NCBI GenBank assembly: GCA_013146195.2
Contig: CM028379.1
Location: 91,927,401 to 91,991,400 of the forward strand
Length of the DNA stretch: 64,000 bases
Direction: 5' to 3'
From: Codonopsis lanceolata
Lineage: Eukaryota > Streptophyta > Magnoliopsida > Asterales > Campanulaceae
This document shows, one piece after another, positions 23,156 through 36,600 of this stretch (position 1 is the first letter of the stretch; the number at the start of each line of letters is the position of its first letter). Under the pieces are notes generated by a model. That model did not search any database and had not been told where the DNA came from. It saw nothing but the letters and a program-made list of their open reading frames with translations. The position numbers and the translations under genes were made by a program.

Positions 23156-24020
23156 TCCGTTTGGTGCAACGTTTTTAAAACGCAACGGTTTCCTTACAAA
23201 CACGTTTGAAATATAATTTCAAAACGTTATTTTCATAACTTGAGTAGTTGTCAAAAAGACATTTATACCCTTTGATCTATTGTAAATAAACATAATTGGG
23301 AATCATACTAATAACCTAAAAATATTAAAATAATGATTATATTATCATTTAAAATATTAAAAATTAAAAATTCAATTTTATTACATAAAGTATAAATCTC
23401 AAGACAATATAAGTACCAAAAATAAATTTTGAGTTCAAGTTACAAAATGGATACTTGGATAAGAAGAAGGGGAAGAAATCTCTCTCACTCGCTCAGGTTA
23501 GATCTATCTCCGGCTCGCCGCACTGTCGCCCTCCTTCACTGAGTTATCGACACATCGTTGTCGCCATCGTAGTCGTCGTAAGCCATCTCCTTCTTCTGAT
23601 CTTGCTTTCCCTCTCCCTCCTATCTCTCCACCATTTTTCTTCACTTCACTCCCTTGCGCCCACACACAACCACACCCGCTATCCATCATCTCCCACTTCT
23701 TCTCTCTTTTTTCTTTTGGACAATCTCCCTTCCCATCTCTTCCATTCCATCCGTCTCTTTCACTCTCTATTCCAAAACCAACATGCAGAATCAACAACAA
23801 AGAAGGGTGGGCATTTCGGAAAAATCTCGATTAACGTTGCATTTTCAGAGGAGCATTTTGAAAAAAGCTCAAATTTAGAGCATTTAAAACGCAGCAGCGT
23901 TTAAATTTTACAAACGCATCAGCATTTAAATTTTACAAGCGCAGCATTGATACAATTTTTTTGTTGAAACGCTCCAAAAACGTTGCATTTGATGGCTAAA
24001 ACGCACAACCAGACGAGCCC
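23156..24020. mobile_element. Possible non-autonomous DNA transposon with AAACGC-rich ends
   Basis: The left side (CCGTTTGGTGCAACGTTTTT) and the right side, reverse complemented (CTCGTCTGGTTGTGCGTTTT), look like diverged inverted ends, and AACGCAGCA-CGTT motifs recur at the right. Between them, 23450-23790 is C/T-rich and much less AT-rich than its surroundings, suggesting captured sequence. No target duplication was recognised. Confidence 0.4.
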
Positions 24021-24959
24021 TTGAACAATAACCATTTTATGTGTTGATGTATTTATGGAGTTTGGTCTTACAAGTACTAGAGCATCTTGGTTTGAGTCAA
24101 GTGAATGCAACCCATCTTTGATCTTATTATTCCGTTTACCTATTAATGCAAAGATTTTAGATAATACGGTTTCTTGACCTCCTAGGATTTACAATTTTTC
24201 TGGCATATGACTATGAGTTCTCCACCACCTTGGAAATTTAGTAGTTGGGATTCAGATGGGTCAAATAAATGTTGGGACATAACTATATTCAAGTTTGAAA
24301 TATATAATTTTTTTGCATATTACTCGACCTCATTCTCAATTTAGATTAAATGGAATGTCGTCAATCAACTGACTACATAACCATTTTCAACATATTATAC
24401 CCCTTGATGAGTGTAACAATCATTCACACGAAAACAAAACTTTGTGTTATTTTCCTAGTGATATAAAGAAGTGAACTAAGTGTTAACATTATTAGAACTC
24501 CTTAAGTCTCAAATTACTTAAGTGGTATTTGAGGCATATATATATGGAATCCATCTTTTGTTACTTGTACCGAATTGCCACCTATTAATGGCCTCAACTA
24601 GGTAAAATGTTGCCAATCAAAGTTGTAAACGATATGCTACACAAACTAATTATTCTATATGTTCAAAAGGAGACTCGAAACTTGGATTAGTTATTGATTA
24701 AATGTGAGTTTATGAGTAAGACAATACAAGCTGGTCTTACCAATTCAATTCAATGAATTGGAGAAAGAAATTGTGATTCAAGGGTTGGGGTGGTACTAAT
24801 TTAATTAAAAGGGTCTCTATCAAATATCAGGGTGTGAATAAGGCCCCAACCAAGGACAGCTACCCATGTGAATGCCATCTTTAATGAGACACTAGTACAT
24901 ATCTGCATACTACTACCAGTAGATAAGAATGGGAAAGGGCTTCAATTCATCTTCTTTAC

Positions 24960-25147
24960 CACTCACTAGAACATCACTTTTATTTTTTTAGAATATCACT
25001 TTTACCATTTTATTCTTATTTTTTCATCATATTTTAATTATAGGTCACATATACATCAAACTAATATAAATAATCAAGTCAATTATTTTTTCTTAATTCA
25101 TATGCCGAATCAACTAAGATGATTATTTAGAGACAGAGGAAGTATTA
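24960..25147. mobile_element. Degenerate Stowaway-like MITE
   Basis: Shares with the intact copy at 62831-63088 the stretch ATATAAATAATCAAGTCAAT and TTTTTTCTTAA, followed by GATTATTTAGAGACAGAGGAAGTA in place of the usual GACGGAGGGAGTA end. The left terminus is eroded. A similar fragment lies at about 38938-39021. Confidence 0.5.
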
Positions 25148-25267
25148 CTTAGTGAGGATCTAAGTCATCCCATCCCATTAATGAATCTATTCAATGCTCA
25201 AATACTTAAAACTAACCCTTTATTGTCAAAATGTTTTTTTTAAATGCATTTCTTTTATGCGCCGTTA

Positions 25268-25410
25268 GATCAGCCTCTCCGCCTGTTTTACGGATCTTAA
25301 TTCGTAAAACGGAATCTCACTCTCTCACAACTCAACCCATCAACACACAATTGGTTGGATAAAAAAGATTCATCTTACAAAAAATGATTATAAGACCGTC
25401 CTACCTAAAC
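25268..25410. mobile_element. Small MITE-like element, copy 2
   Basis: Second copy of the unit at 19630-19773, with shared interior and the right end TAAGACCGTCCTACCTAAAC. A hairpin of GTTTTACGGAT..TTCGTAAAAC lies at 25285-25310. Confidence 0.5.
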
Positions 25411-26177
25411 TTTTGTTATCCATGTTTACCATACGATCTAAGCAATTTTCATTAAATGATGAGCTTCATTTAAAAGAAACATAACCTATAAGCTCAAATT
25501 TACAAGTTATTTTCCTGAGGAGAGTTGGTAGGTATCGCAAACCATAAAATTTAAAGTAATGATTTTCAATATGACAAAAACTTCGAAAATACGGCCTTAC
25601 GATTATTTTATATAAAACGAATCCATTGATTATGTATTAATGGATTAAATTGTGAAAATGTAAAGCTTTGTCTTACAAAATCGATCCACTGTTTTAATGT
25701 TATGAGATGTACATGTACTTGACCAGGAGCAAGTTATTGGGCACGTTGAGATGCTCTATATTCCCAAACATCTCCCACTCCTTGTAGGTGGGAGTGTTTT
25801 GATGATTTCACTCACACACACACACTGAGGGTAGAGGTCTTTTATTTTCATAATTTCCTAAGGTCCACCCAGATATCAACATCAAAATCAAAAATATTGA
25901 AACATCACACTTCATGTTACATGTACATGGCACTACTTAAAGTCTAATTGGGATTGAATGAAGGGGATATTAATTAGCGGAACCACCTTTTTGGTGACAT
26001 GTGGCGTGGTCTGTTCCACCTACCAGACAGTCAATAAAGCTCCAACCTTTGCTCCCAATGCTTTTTCACACCAACTCAATTTCGTAGAGTTTGCGGAACT
26101 AATAACAGTGATTATTTTTTTTGGAAAATTATCAAAATAACATCCACCTATTCTATTTCTATTCGTAGCCCATTTGT

Positions 26178-26611
26178 CGAGGTTCTAAAAATCGTTAGGC
26201 GGTCGTCAAGCGTCACACTAGCGCCTAGGGGACTAATCGGGGCGTAATCAGGGCCTAGAATTAAGTCATAATTACCACTTTTTTGATAATTTACATAAAA
26301 GATCAAACACATTGACTACAAATTTAATTTTTTTTATGTTTATCATTTTATCAAACACTTGTCTATATTTGTAAAATGAACAAAAAAATACAAACCTACC
26401 TTTAATCTTAATTCTCAACAACCCCAAAGCAATAAACCAGCCAACAAAAATATACAAACACTTGTCTTCAACTTTTTTTCTTCTTCTTTCTTCTATCTAT
26501 CTGGTAGACCGGTAACGTAGGTGCCGACTTGGTCGATTAAGCGGCGACTAAGAAAGTCATGACGGTAGAGAGGAGCTTAAGCGGAGCTAGGCGGGGAGTT
26601 TTAGAACACTG
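26178..26611. mobile_element. hAT-like MITE with 8-bp target duplication
   Basis: A 434-bp segment flanked on both sides by CCATTTGT (26170-26177 and 26612-26619). Ends are CGAGGTTCTAAAA and, reverse complemented, CAGTGTTCTAAAA. An 8-bp duplication and a CAGTG-type end are typical of hAT transposons. Both subterminal regions carry GGCGG/CGCC-rich motifs. It has no coding capacity, so it would need a transposase from elsewhere. Confidence 0.7.
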
Positions 26612-27678
26612 CCATTTGTAACCAATGAACTCAGTAATTGAGTATGATGTGATGTTGTCGTCAATATCTCATCCAACGTGGATTAACTAAGAAACTTTAC
26701 AAATTATATTTTATCTTTCAATTGCGCCCCTTTTTATCACAAACGTCTTTTCTTCAATTCCATCTTTTTTGGTACAATTGAAAGACAAAAATATCATTCA
26801 TTAAATCTTCTGTTAATCCACGTTTATAAGTTCGTTACAAAATTGAATAGAGCATGAACGACAAGAACCAATAACTGAGTACATTGATCACATTTGAGAC
26901 AAGAGCGTTAACGGCAAGAACCAATGACCGAATACAATGATCACATTTGGGATATTATAATATCGTTCAAATCGATTACCTATGAATAATACGATAGTTA
27001 TTTTGATAATTTTCCCCCGTAAATATTTAATGACAAGAATAAAGTGCAATGCCATTCTATTTCACTTTTCAACCAATCTAGTTTAATATAAAGCATTATA
27101 CAAGTAAATGAAAACACTACATGGGAGTTTCTTATTGAAAAGTGATCTTGTTTCCAGCTCGAACTTGTTTAGGAGAAAGTACACATCGCACAAATCCACC
27201 ATTGATCGAATCGGTAAAGCCTAACATACTGATGATACTGACAATCTAACAAATCCCGATTTATAAAACAAAGAAAAGCAAATTCATGTGGAATATCAAT
27301 AGTACCTGGATCTTGCATGGCATTGGCAACTTAATGATCCTGTAGACTGTAGTCATGTACGTATGAAATTGCTTACATACTTGCATAGTTATAATGGTAA
27401 CATCAGTTATAACATTACACCTCTGCTACCCCCGAGCTAGTAAGTCGACACAACTGCAAAAATGGTATACACATTCCAAGATTTTCTCTCCCTTGTAGCT
27501 GTCAATAAGGGTAACCTTCTGTTCATTACAAAACTGGGGTGATCTGCCAACTCAAGAACCAACAAGGTGGACGGAAACCAACCGAGGAGCATCATGGCTC
27601 TCTCACGTAAACATCAATTGTATGTTAATCCCATCTACTAACATATATTTCTCCACCACTACACAGGATTAATGAGAC

Positions 27679-30600
27679 TCAGCATCCTAAAGCTCGAATG
27701 TTGCCCCCATAGCCATAATACTTCAAAAGCTTTTCATCTTGCCTCCATTTCTCTTTCACCTTCACTTCAACCTGCTCAATCAGCAATTACCCTTGAGAAT
27801 TTTACATCAAGCAAACTGACGATCATACGGCTAGTTTCAATTATGAATAAGCAACACCATTGGTTATTAACTAAAGGGAATATGTGAAAATAATTCTGGG
27901 TGACGTATTGGACTGCATCAACTGATGTGGTTTATCAGAAGATATATAAAGCTGAAGTTCAAGATTGTGATGTTATCATGAACATACTCAATAACTTCAG
28001 TGGTGCCAGTCAATATTTTGAAGTAGAAATGTTTTATTTTTAAAAATGTGTCAGGGGATAGGATTAACTTAATTAAAAACACTACTGGAGTCCCTGTCAC
28101 AAAGGATCTTGTATCTTGGCATCCGCCTTCTTCACGGTAAGGTTAGATGAAACACTTTTAACTATATTGTTGACAACGTTTCTAGCAAGCTGACTGCTTG
28201 GAAGGCTAATTTGATGTCTATTGCTGGGCCCTGGGAGACTCACCCTTATCAATTCTGTGACCAGTGCTATACCTACTTATATTATGCAGATGTGCCCCCC
28301 TTCCTTTTAACATTTGTGATAAATTGGATCTGCTGAACAGAAACTTTTTGTGGGGCCACATATATGAAAATGAGAAAAACTCATCTTGTGAACTGGGTTA
28401 CTATTTGTAAACCTAAAAAATTTGGGGGTCTGGGAATTCGTAAGACTCGTGATAATAATTTGGCTAACTTAGCTAAGCCAACCTGGCAAGTGGTGAATAA
28501 GAGCAATTTATTATGGGTTAGAGTCATAGGTGATAAGTATGTTAAGGGGGATAATATCTCGAATTGGAATTACATGAAAAGTAGTTCTCATGTTTGGAAA
28601 GGTATTATGAAAACTCAACCCCTTATTCTAAGAGGTGTCAGATGGATTATTGGCAAGGGTAATTAAGTGAATCTCTGGCGGGATTGGTGGTGTGGTAGCA
28701 CCGTGGGAGCCTAAATCAATGCTTTAGCGTGAATGTTGAGTCTGCTATTACTGGTTTCTGGAGGATACTTGAAATGGGCTTACTGATGCCATGAAAATAT
28801 CATTAGAGCAATTCATATCCCTACTCATCATCTCGGGGAGGACTAGCATGGGGCCTTGAAAACAATGGTAACTTTGTATCAAAAGTGATCATACTCTTAT
28901 CTAATCCACTTCCCAGTCCTAGTAGGTCTCAGTTGGGATCTGAAGATGCCTGCTATATTTATTACTTTCTTCCGGCTTCTCATAAAAGACAGACTTATTT
29001 CAAATAGCCCAACGGCTAAAATAGATATGTGTGATTCGTTCATTTGTGCTAGACGTAACAATGAGGAGGAGTCCTCTATCCATATTATCAGGGATTGAAA
29101 GCTCATAATATTTGGAAGTTTATTATTAACACTTCCTTTTGGGATGTTGATACCCCTTCTAATAATTGGTTAAGAGATAACATGATTTCAAAAGGAGGGA
29201 TCAACCTTCAAGGAATACCTTGGATGTTTTAGTTCTGCTCCATAGCGCTTCATCTATGGAAAGACAGAACTGCATAAGTGATAGATTTCAAGCCCAACAA
29301 CGATGCAGGATTGTGTGCCCAAACCGTTAATTGTGTTTCAAGCCCTTTCTGAAAATCTTACTCCCAAAATTCAGTGTTCCAAGTTAATTGCTTGGTCTCC
29401 TCTTCGTACAGGCCGTATCAAACTGAATACTGATGGGAGTGCAAACCATACAAGTGGCAAATGTGGATATGGCAGCATTATTCGAGACTCGCAAGGGACT
29501 TGACTAGGAGGTTTCTATGGTAGTCTAGACTCATGTAGCAGTCTCGAAGCAGAAATCTATGCTATTTCTTGAGGGTCTAGAAATGCTGCAATCTAGAGGG
29601 ATGAAGAAGCTCAAGACCGACTCCAAGATGGCATGCAACCTGCTGGAAAACCAAGGAGAGAAGGGCCTCTCAATGGCTGCCTTGATAGAAGACGCGAAGA
29701 CCCTGCTCAAAGAACTCAACGTGACGATACAACACAACTTGAGAGAAGGGAATAAATGTGTTGGTTACCTAGCCAACTGGAATCATCTCAAGAGCTCGCC
29801 TTTGTGTATCTAGTTGAACCCATCCCCGACCTCATGCCTTTTGTTAAGTAGGACGAGGCAGGTGGGGTGTTTTTAGGTTTTACTCTTTGTCCTTTCGTTT
29901 CCTCTTAACCAAATAAATAAATAAATAAGAAAGATAATTTCTATGCATATATTTTACTTCATACAATTTCAGTGTGATAAGTGGTACCTCCAAGTAAACT
30001 TTCTTCTGCAAGAAATCTTCGATGTCAAGCCGTGCAGCTGTCGCAAGTTGTTTTAACGACTTCCCATCCTGCAGCGAGTCAAAATAGGTTAACGGCCATA
30101 GCCTATTAAAGATATTCTCCAAAAACTAATCCAATTTGGGTCCAAAAACCATTTGGAATTTTCAATATTCAACTTCGGTACACCAGCCCTTTCCTCATGA
30201 AGAATATACAAAATTACGAACTAAGTCAGGTACATGAGTAATTTTAAAGAGATGAACGTAACACAACCTGAAAAAGAAACATGGAATCACATAAGACCCC
30301 TGTTGTCCTGCATAGGACTTCCTTAATTGGTCAATGACATACATGTTTGCTGAGAACCAAAGATGACAATACACGGACAGAAGTATGACCCTGGCCATGC
30401 CAATTCATGAAGCACTTCTTCTTAAGCTTCCACGCAATTGAATGTTGTTTATGGAACCACCAAAAATAAACAACAAAATAATAAATAAAAAATGCCTGCA
30501 GATGGCAATTGTGACACTGATGTTTCACCAGTAACGGGTTATTAATATTGTCAATGAATGGATAATCTCTTTCTATCCCTAGAGAGTTGCCAAATCACTG

Positions 30601-33600
30601 GACATGAGGCCCTTAAGATTAGAATACCGGAAAGCACAACTGTGTCAGGCTCAGGCAGGCATGAGAATCCTAACAGCTGAATAACAGTGCCTGTCTAAGG
30701 TGATATAAAGCCTCCACCTGCAAGTTCATGGGCGACTTGATAGGATCCTGGAATTCCTCTGGAAAGTAGTAAGATTGCCCCTCTTCATTTAAATAATACT
30801 CCCTACGTTCTGATCAAAGAGTTCACGTTTGAAAGACTAATAACTTAGGGATATATTATTATACTTGGAGTTGGTAATAGTTACAAAAATGTTTAAGCGT
30901 ACACAAGATGACCTTTAGTTTTTAAAGGTTAAGGAGATTTAAGGCATAATGTTAGAAAGTAGACTCTTTTAAGTGTAGCATCCCAAAAAAGAATAGTGGA
31001 CTCTTTACATTAGTTTATTTCCTTTTTATTTATTTAACTTGTGGGGGAAGAGGAAGGGGGAGGGGTGGACTTCATTGGGTGGGATGGCGAGGTAAGTAGG
31101 ATCCATTGATAAAACATTCATATAGACGCCATACCTTTCCAATTATTATAATCTTCTGTGTGTTCTTTTCAACAAGTATCTCCACTTGAATGAAATCCTT
31201 TGCGCCTGGTCTTTCTTTGTAATTTACTACATTTACCTGCCAAATGCAACATTTATGGACTATAATTCAATAGTTAAGCTTTCTTGTTAAGAAAATTCAT
31301 CAACTGGACATAAAAAGGATAATATATCTTCAAAGTCACATAAGTACAAAGGTTGAAGGATGTTAACTTACCTGACATGCATAAGGAATTTCATTACGGT
31401 ATTGCACAAAGATTTTTTCTCTGACAATTTCACCAACAAAAAATCTTTCTGGGTGCTCACTGGTTATGTCCTGATAAAATGAGGGAAGTTGGTTAGAACT
31501 TATGTATGATGCTCTAACATGAAAGAAGAGAATTAAATTCTAACTTTACAAGTACAAGGAATTTTTGGCATTGATCTCTGATGACTGAGAAGAAAAATTA
31601 ACATGTATGAGAAAGGATGTGGCTCTACTGCTGCTACCAGAGGACAAGGATTAATGCAACATCACCAGAAGATAGAGCCCACAGCTCGAATCATGAGCCA
31701 ATACACACTGTTGGGATTGATCACAAAGTCACAATCCCATCTAGAATAAATAAGGAACAACACTAAAGGCTATGAGGTGGTGAAAGTGTCCCTTCCCACA
31801 AGGCTTGTGATCCATGATGACAGAATGTAGATGGTCCAAAAACTGCTCTCAAGTCCATATAGTAACAAAATTTATCAAGTACAACAGTGATCAAGAAAGA
31901 GACATGCTAATGCTGGAGCACCATTTAAAGTTCTTGCTGGCCTATCTTGTTCAAGTTAAACGGAAAGTCTGACACCTTACCCAGCAAAAATTCAGCGAGA
32001 CATGATTCCTGACAAGTAAAAACTGAGACTTGATTTGATGTAGAAATAACCAATCTATATTCATACCATAGGTGAGCTTCGTTAAGCAGCTGCCATTTAA
32101 ACTTACTTTTAAAACATCATTTAGTCATACCCAGTACGAAATCTTGTCAAGGTAATACAAAGAACTTATCTCAACTAGTGCAAGATTAGGAGAAACTTTC
32201 TGCTAGCTATGAGTACATGAAATGCCTCTCAGAAGTGTGGGAATAAAGATCTACGAAGACTACATCTCTTTCTTTTTTTTCAAAATTATGAAAACTGCAT
32301 TAATACTACCAATTTTGCATAAAATGCTTAAGAAACAGAACCATAAATGGAATCAAAATCATCAAAATGCAGATGCTTATCGCCAAAATGACTTTCTTTT
32401 TCAGGTATAAAGAACTGCAAGATGTTATGGTAGGGCATATATTCTCTCTCTCCTACTTCTTTCTATTTCATTCTACTTAAATGTTATGGCTTCAGCCAGA
32501 GCATTTTTTATAGCCCGTCCTATGCCTTCATACCGAATCCTTGTAACAACCACGCCATCTCCTTAACATTACCCTCCACATTTGACATTAGCATATTGAT
32601 TTTGCTCAAGTATTATTGTAATTATAACAAACTCTAACGCTAGTTATATATCCCTTAATAATTAGACTTTTCAAACATGAACTCTTTGGGCGGAACGGAG
32701 GGAGTATATCATTATATGATTAGACTTGATAAGAAAGTACCTGAATTCCCCCCTAGGTAGATTAGAATACCCTAAATACCTTTCAAACATGCAGCATTTC
32801 TAAATTACTAGTTATCACTCAATATTTCCTAAGTAACAGTTCATGATACTCCAAATCCCAAGCATAATTAAAATTAATTTTTTTTCTCTGTGCGTTCCAT
32901 AAACAACATTGACGCAGGAGTTATATAAAACAGTATACATGCTACTTTTCAAGGAGTACATAGACAATATAAGAACAGAAACGGGACTTCTCATTAACAA
33001 ACCTTAGGATAATAAGCCGGTCCAAGAGGAAGTTTTGACAGTATCCATTCTTTGACATCATCCACTCCATGACCATATTTGGCACTCACAGGTATGACCT
33101 CATCCACATTAGTATTTTTCTCATACCACTGCCAGGAGCATAATACTAATTAAGTTGTGAAAATGATATCAAACCAAAATTTTGCAGTATCAATCATAAG
33201 GACTGTAAGATCCTTTATTGCAGATACAGAGCATCGTATTTAAAGGTTGATCAATTAAATTTTTACTTAAAAAGAATAGACCGATCGGCACAGATCAAAA
33301 TGTATCGTAATGCTCACTTCGAAACAAAATACATAAAACCCCTGCAAGCTGCTAATTTAAAATTAGTAGCCACTTGTCCAACTGCAGCAAGGTATACTCA
33401 TCAGCTAAAAGCATACAGATGAATCACGATACGGATGAATCCAAGGCTAGTATGCAAAATTCATGAGATTTGATGCTAGCGCTTTCCATTTTAACCTGAA
33501 TGTTTACTACTGAAAAAGCAGGAGTCCATATTTCAACTTTTAACCCACTCATTCAAATCACATAATAACTGTTTTGTCGGAAAAATAAAGAAAGCAGTGA

Positions 33601-36600
33601 CTTCAGGAAAATAAAAAGGAAGAACTACTAACGTGACAAGGTATGATAGATAAAGACATGTTCTGACCTCGAGTTTCTTTGCCATTTCACCAGGTTTGAT
33701 CAGATCCTTCTTATTTAAAACTAGTAACGCAGGTATATTATCTTTGCCTTCTCTCATGCCCTCTGGTAACAAATCATCAATCTAAGAAAAGAAAACAAAA
33801 CAAAACAAAAACTTAGCAAAAGGGAAGACAGTTGTAGAGACAATTTTTGAAATAGAGGCATTACATTTTTGGGCATCTTACACGCATCCACAACAATCAG
33901 TACACAGTCTGCATTAACAGCAGCGCTCCGAACATTCTTCATCATCATTGAGTCCAACTTGTGCATCTCTTTCTCAATTACACCAGGTGTGTCGTAAAGT
34001 ATCATCTGTGAGGAAATTCAGGCCCAAAACTTACTACCTTAAACAGCACTAGGAAAGGTTCTTATGCAATAACACTCTAACCAGAGAAGCTTTATGAACA
34101 TCATGAGCAAATAAAAAGCATCCATCAAGTAAATGTCTACACTAGCCCGCATAAGGATACAAAAAGAAAAAGGGTGAGCACATGTGGACAATTTTTAACA
34201 ATCATGATTATGTATGCTAAACATGGTCCTCAACTGATATCTGAATCACAATTACTTCCTTTTCTATTCTTTTTTGTGGATAAAGCATAACAAAAAAGCT
34301 ATACAAGATGTTGACACACAAAAAGGATGTTGGTGACACAGAACTATAAGACACCAGCAACGTACATGCCCACAAGTAATCTATGGGGCTGCAAGAGCCT
34401 ATCCTCTTGATTGGAGTTTTCAGAACGAAAATTCCCCAAACACAGTTAAATTTGAGCAATCGTAAGGATCATGGCACGAGTTTCTACAACTTTGCATGAA
34501 AATTACATGAAGCTCTAATCTTACAGAAGTAGCAAATTGCATCACATCCACCATAATGGAAAATCAGGCATTGTTCTTCATAACACTCTTCTTAAAAGTG
34601 CGCTCAAGTTGCATTCATACTAGACAAACTTAAAGCCATATGCAAAATATTTCAAACATATGAGATGCCTTCGTCAGCACTATCAGTCAAAAAGAACTTT
34701 ATTTAAATGGAAACACACGACTATTTTTGGACCTAAAGGCAATAAAAGGCATAAACGCTTGTGTAAAACGTACATTTAGTCTGACTAAGCAATAGACGAA
34801 TGCTTTACCGTTTGTGTTGAAATCTTTAGCATCCATTTTAGAGAAAGGTTAATTCTTTCACAGACAAAGTTAAGGAGGTAAAGAAAGCTACCAATGCTAT
34901 GCTAACTTGTCCATCTTCTTTTTTTATAAGTATATGCTAACTTGTCCTTTAAACACCTGTTACTGGTGGAAGCTTTTGAAACTAGGTAGTCTTGCGAGAA
35001 GAAACCAGTTGTGGGTCTCACCAATAATGCAAGCGATTAAGAGGAGGCACTGAATGAATTTGTACGAGGCTATGAGCCAGTACAGTTTAGTAAACAATAT
35101 TATATGTCTAAAGGGATTTACACGGCAGATGGTTAGGAACTTTGGATCATCTTATAAGAAGTTTTGGTGGCAGCTACCTACAAGAAAAACTGAAATTAAA
35201 TAATTCCAATGCCCAACAAAGTTTACAATCAATTCTTGCTTGCAGTCGACGACTCTTTTAATGCTTCATTTTCCAATGCTCAAATGTTCCAGAAGTAATA
35301 ATCATTAACACAAACAGGTAAGCAAATCTAGCAATGAGGACAATATTTCAAACCTGATACTCTGGGGCAGAACATATACCAAGAATACGATGCCTAGTCG
35401 TTTGAGGCTTATCTGTGACAATCGAGAGCTTTTGCCCAATCATTTGATTTGAAAGGGTACTCTTTCCAACATTTGGCTTGCCAACTACAGCCACATATCC
35501 TGCTTTGTCACATTAAATGTTGATGTTACTTGAACTAATAAGAGGATATTTCGAATTACTTGTAAATAGGTTTTCAATTTCTTTCTCCATGTTATCAATC
35601 CAGTGTTTGATCCTACCATTTGTACTTTTTTTAACACCAGAATAAGGTCAAAATATTGAATTGTGCTGCAAGGTTTTTTTTTCTTTTTAAGGTTGGAGTG
35701 AACATAGACCTTACCTCAACTCTTATTATTATTATTATTAAAAAAAAATGGTGCCTCTTCTTCATTGAGACTAATGAGGTACTGGGTGCCTTTGGTGGGA
35801 GAGTAAACACCCGACCTCTCCGTTAAGAGTAGTGACGTACAAGGGTCTGGAAATTGTGGCACAAGGTTAGTTATTCTAAAGCTGTTTGATTAAAATTGCA
35901 CTCGAAGGAAAACAAAATTTTCCATCCATCTTATACCAGCAATGCAAAGTAAAAATGATCATGTTTTAAAAGGCTGGCCCAAGGCTCTCCTAGTGGGCCT
36001 CATCTATCCTGATCCTAGTCCCAGCAACATCCATTGGATGAGCCCCAAGTGCTCCAGACTTCAGGCATCGACTTTCTTAAACTTGCCATTTCGAGGTTAT
36101 ATGAAATACACTGAAGGGAAACACCTTGATGAAGCCATGTTTCGAGTGGTTAACTAGGGAGGACACAGAGATTCAAAAGAAGATAAATGATGATTATTAC
36201 TTTTGACAATTGCGGCGCAATGTTGCTACTTCCTAAAGGCATGAGATCAGGCAATATTATTAGACCAAAAACCAGATAGATTCCCTGAACGATTATAAGG
36301 AGGGAAACTAACACTCCGCGTGGACCATACAAAGAACATGAGGGTTTTAGCACTTATTTTGAAGAAATGAAAGCTCAAACTTTAGAATTTTGTGCTCCAA
36401 GTAAATATTCTGGCATTGTATAATTTTGTGCTTGTTTGGTGCACAGCGAAGGTCATTCCATTCCATATAAATTTTGTACAAATTCCACACCATGATACTT
36501 CAAATAGCTTGGAAAGGAATCAAGATTCTTAGTGTACCAAACAAGCACAAATACGTTGTCAGATTGAATTATGAGAAATCAGGCATCGTACTAGCTCTAG

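Larger units (their letters stand above)
22720..27678. other. Gene-poor region between mannanase and Era-like GTPase
   Basis: About 5 kb without a supportable gene. It contains a possible MITE at 23156-24020, a degenerate Stowaway-like block at 24960-25147, a small MITE at 25268-25410, a hAT-like MITE at 26178-26611 and AT-rich filler. ORFs here are short and unlike proteins. Part of the left end must be the mannanase promoter. Confidence 0.5.
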
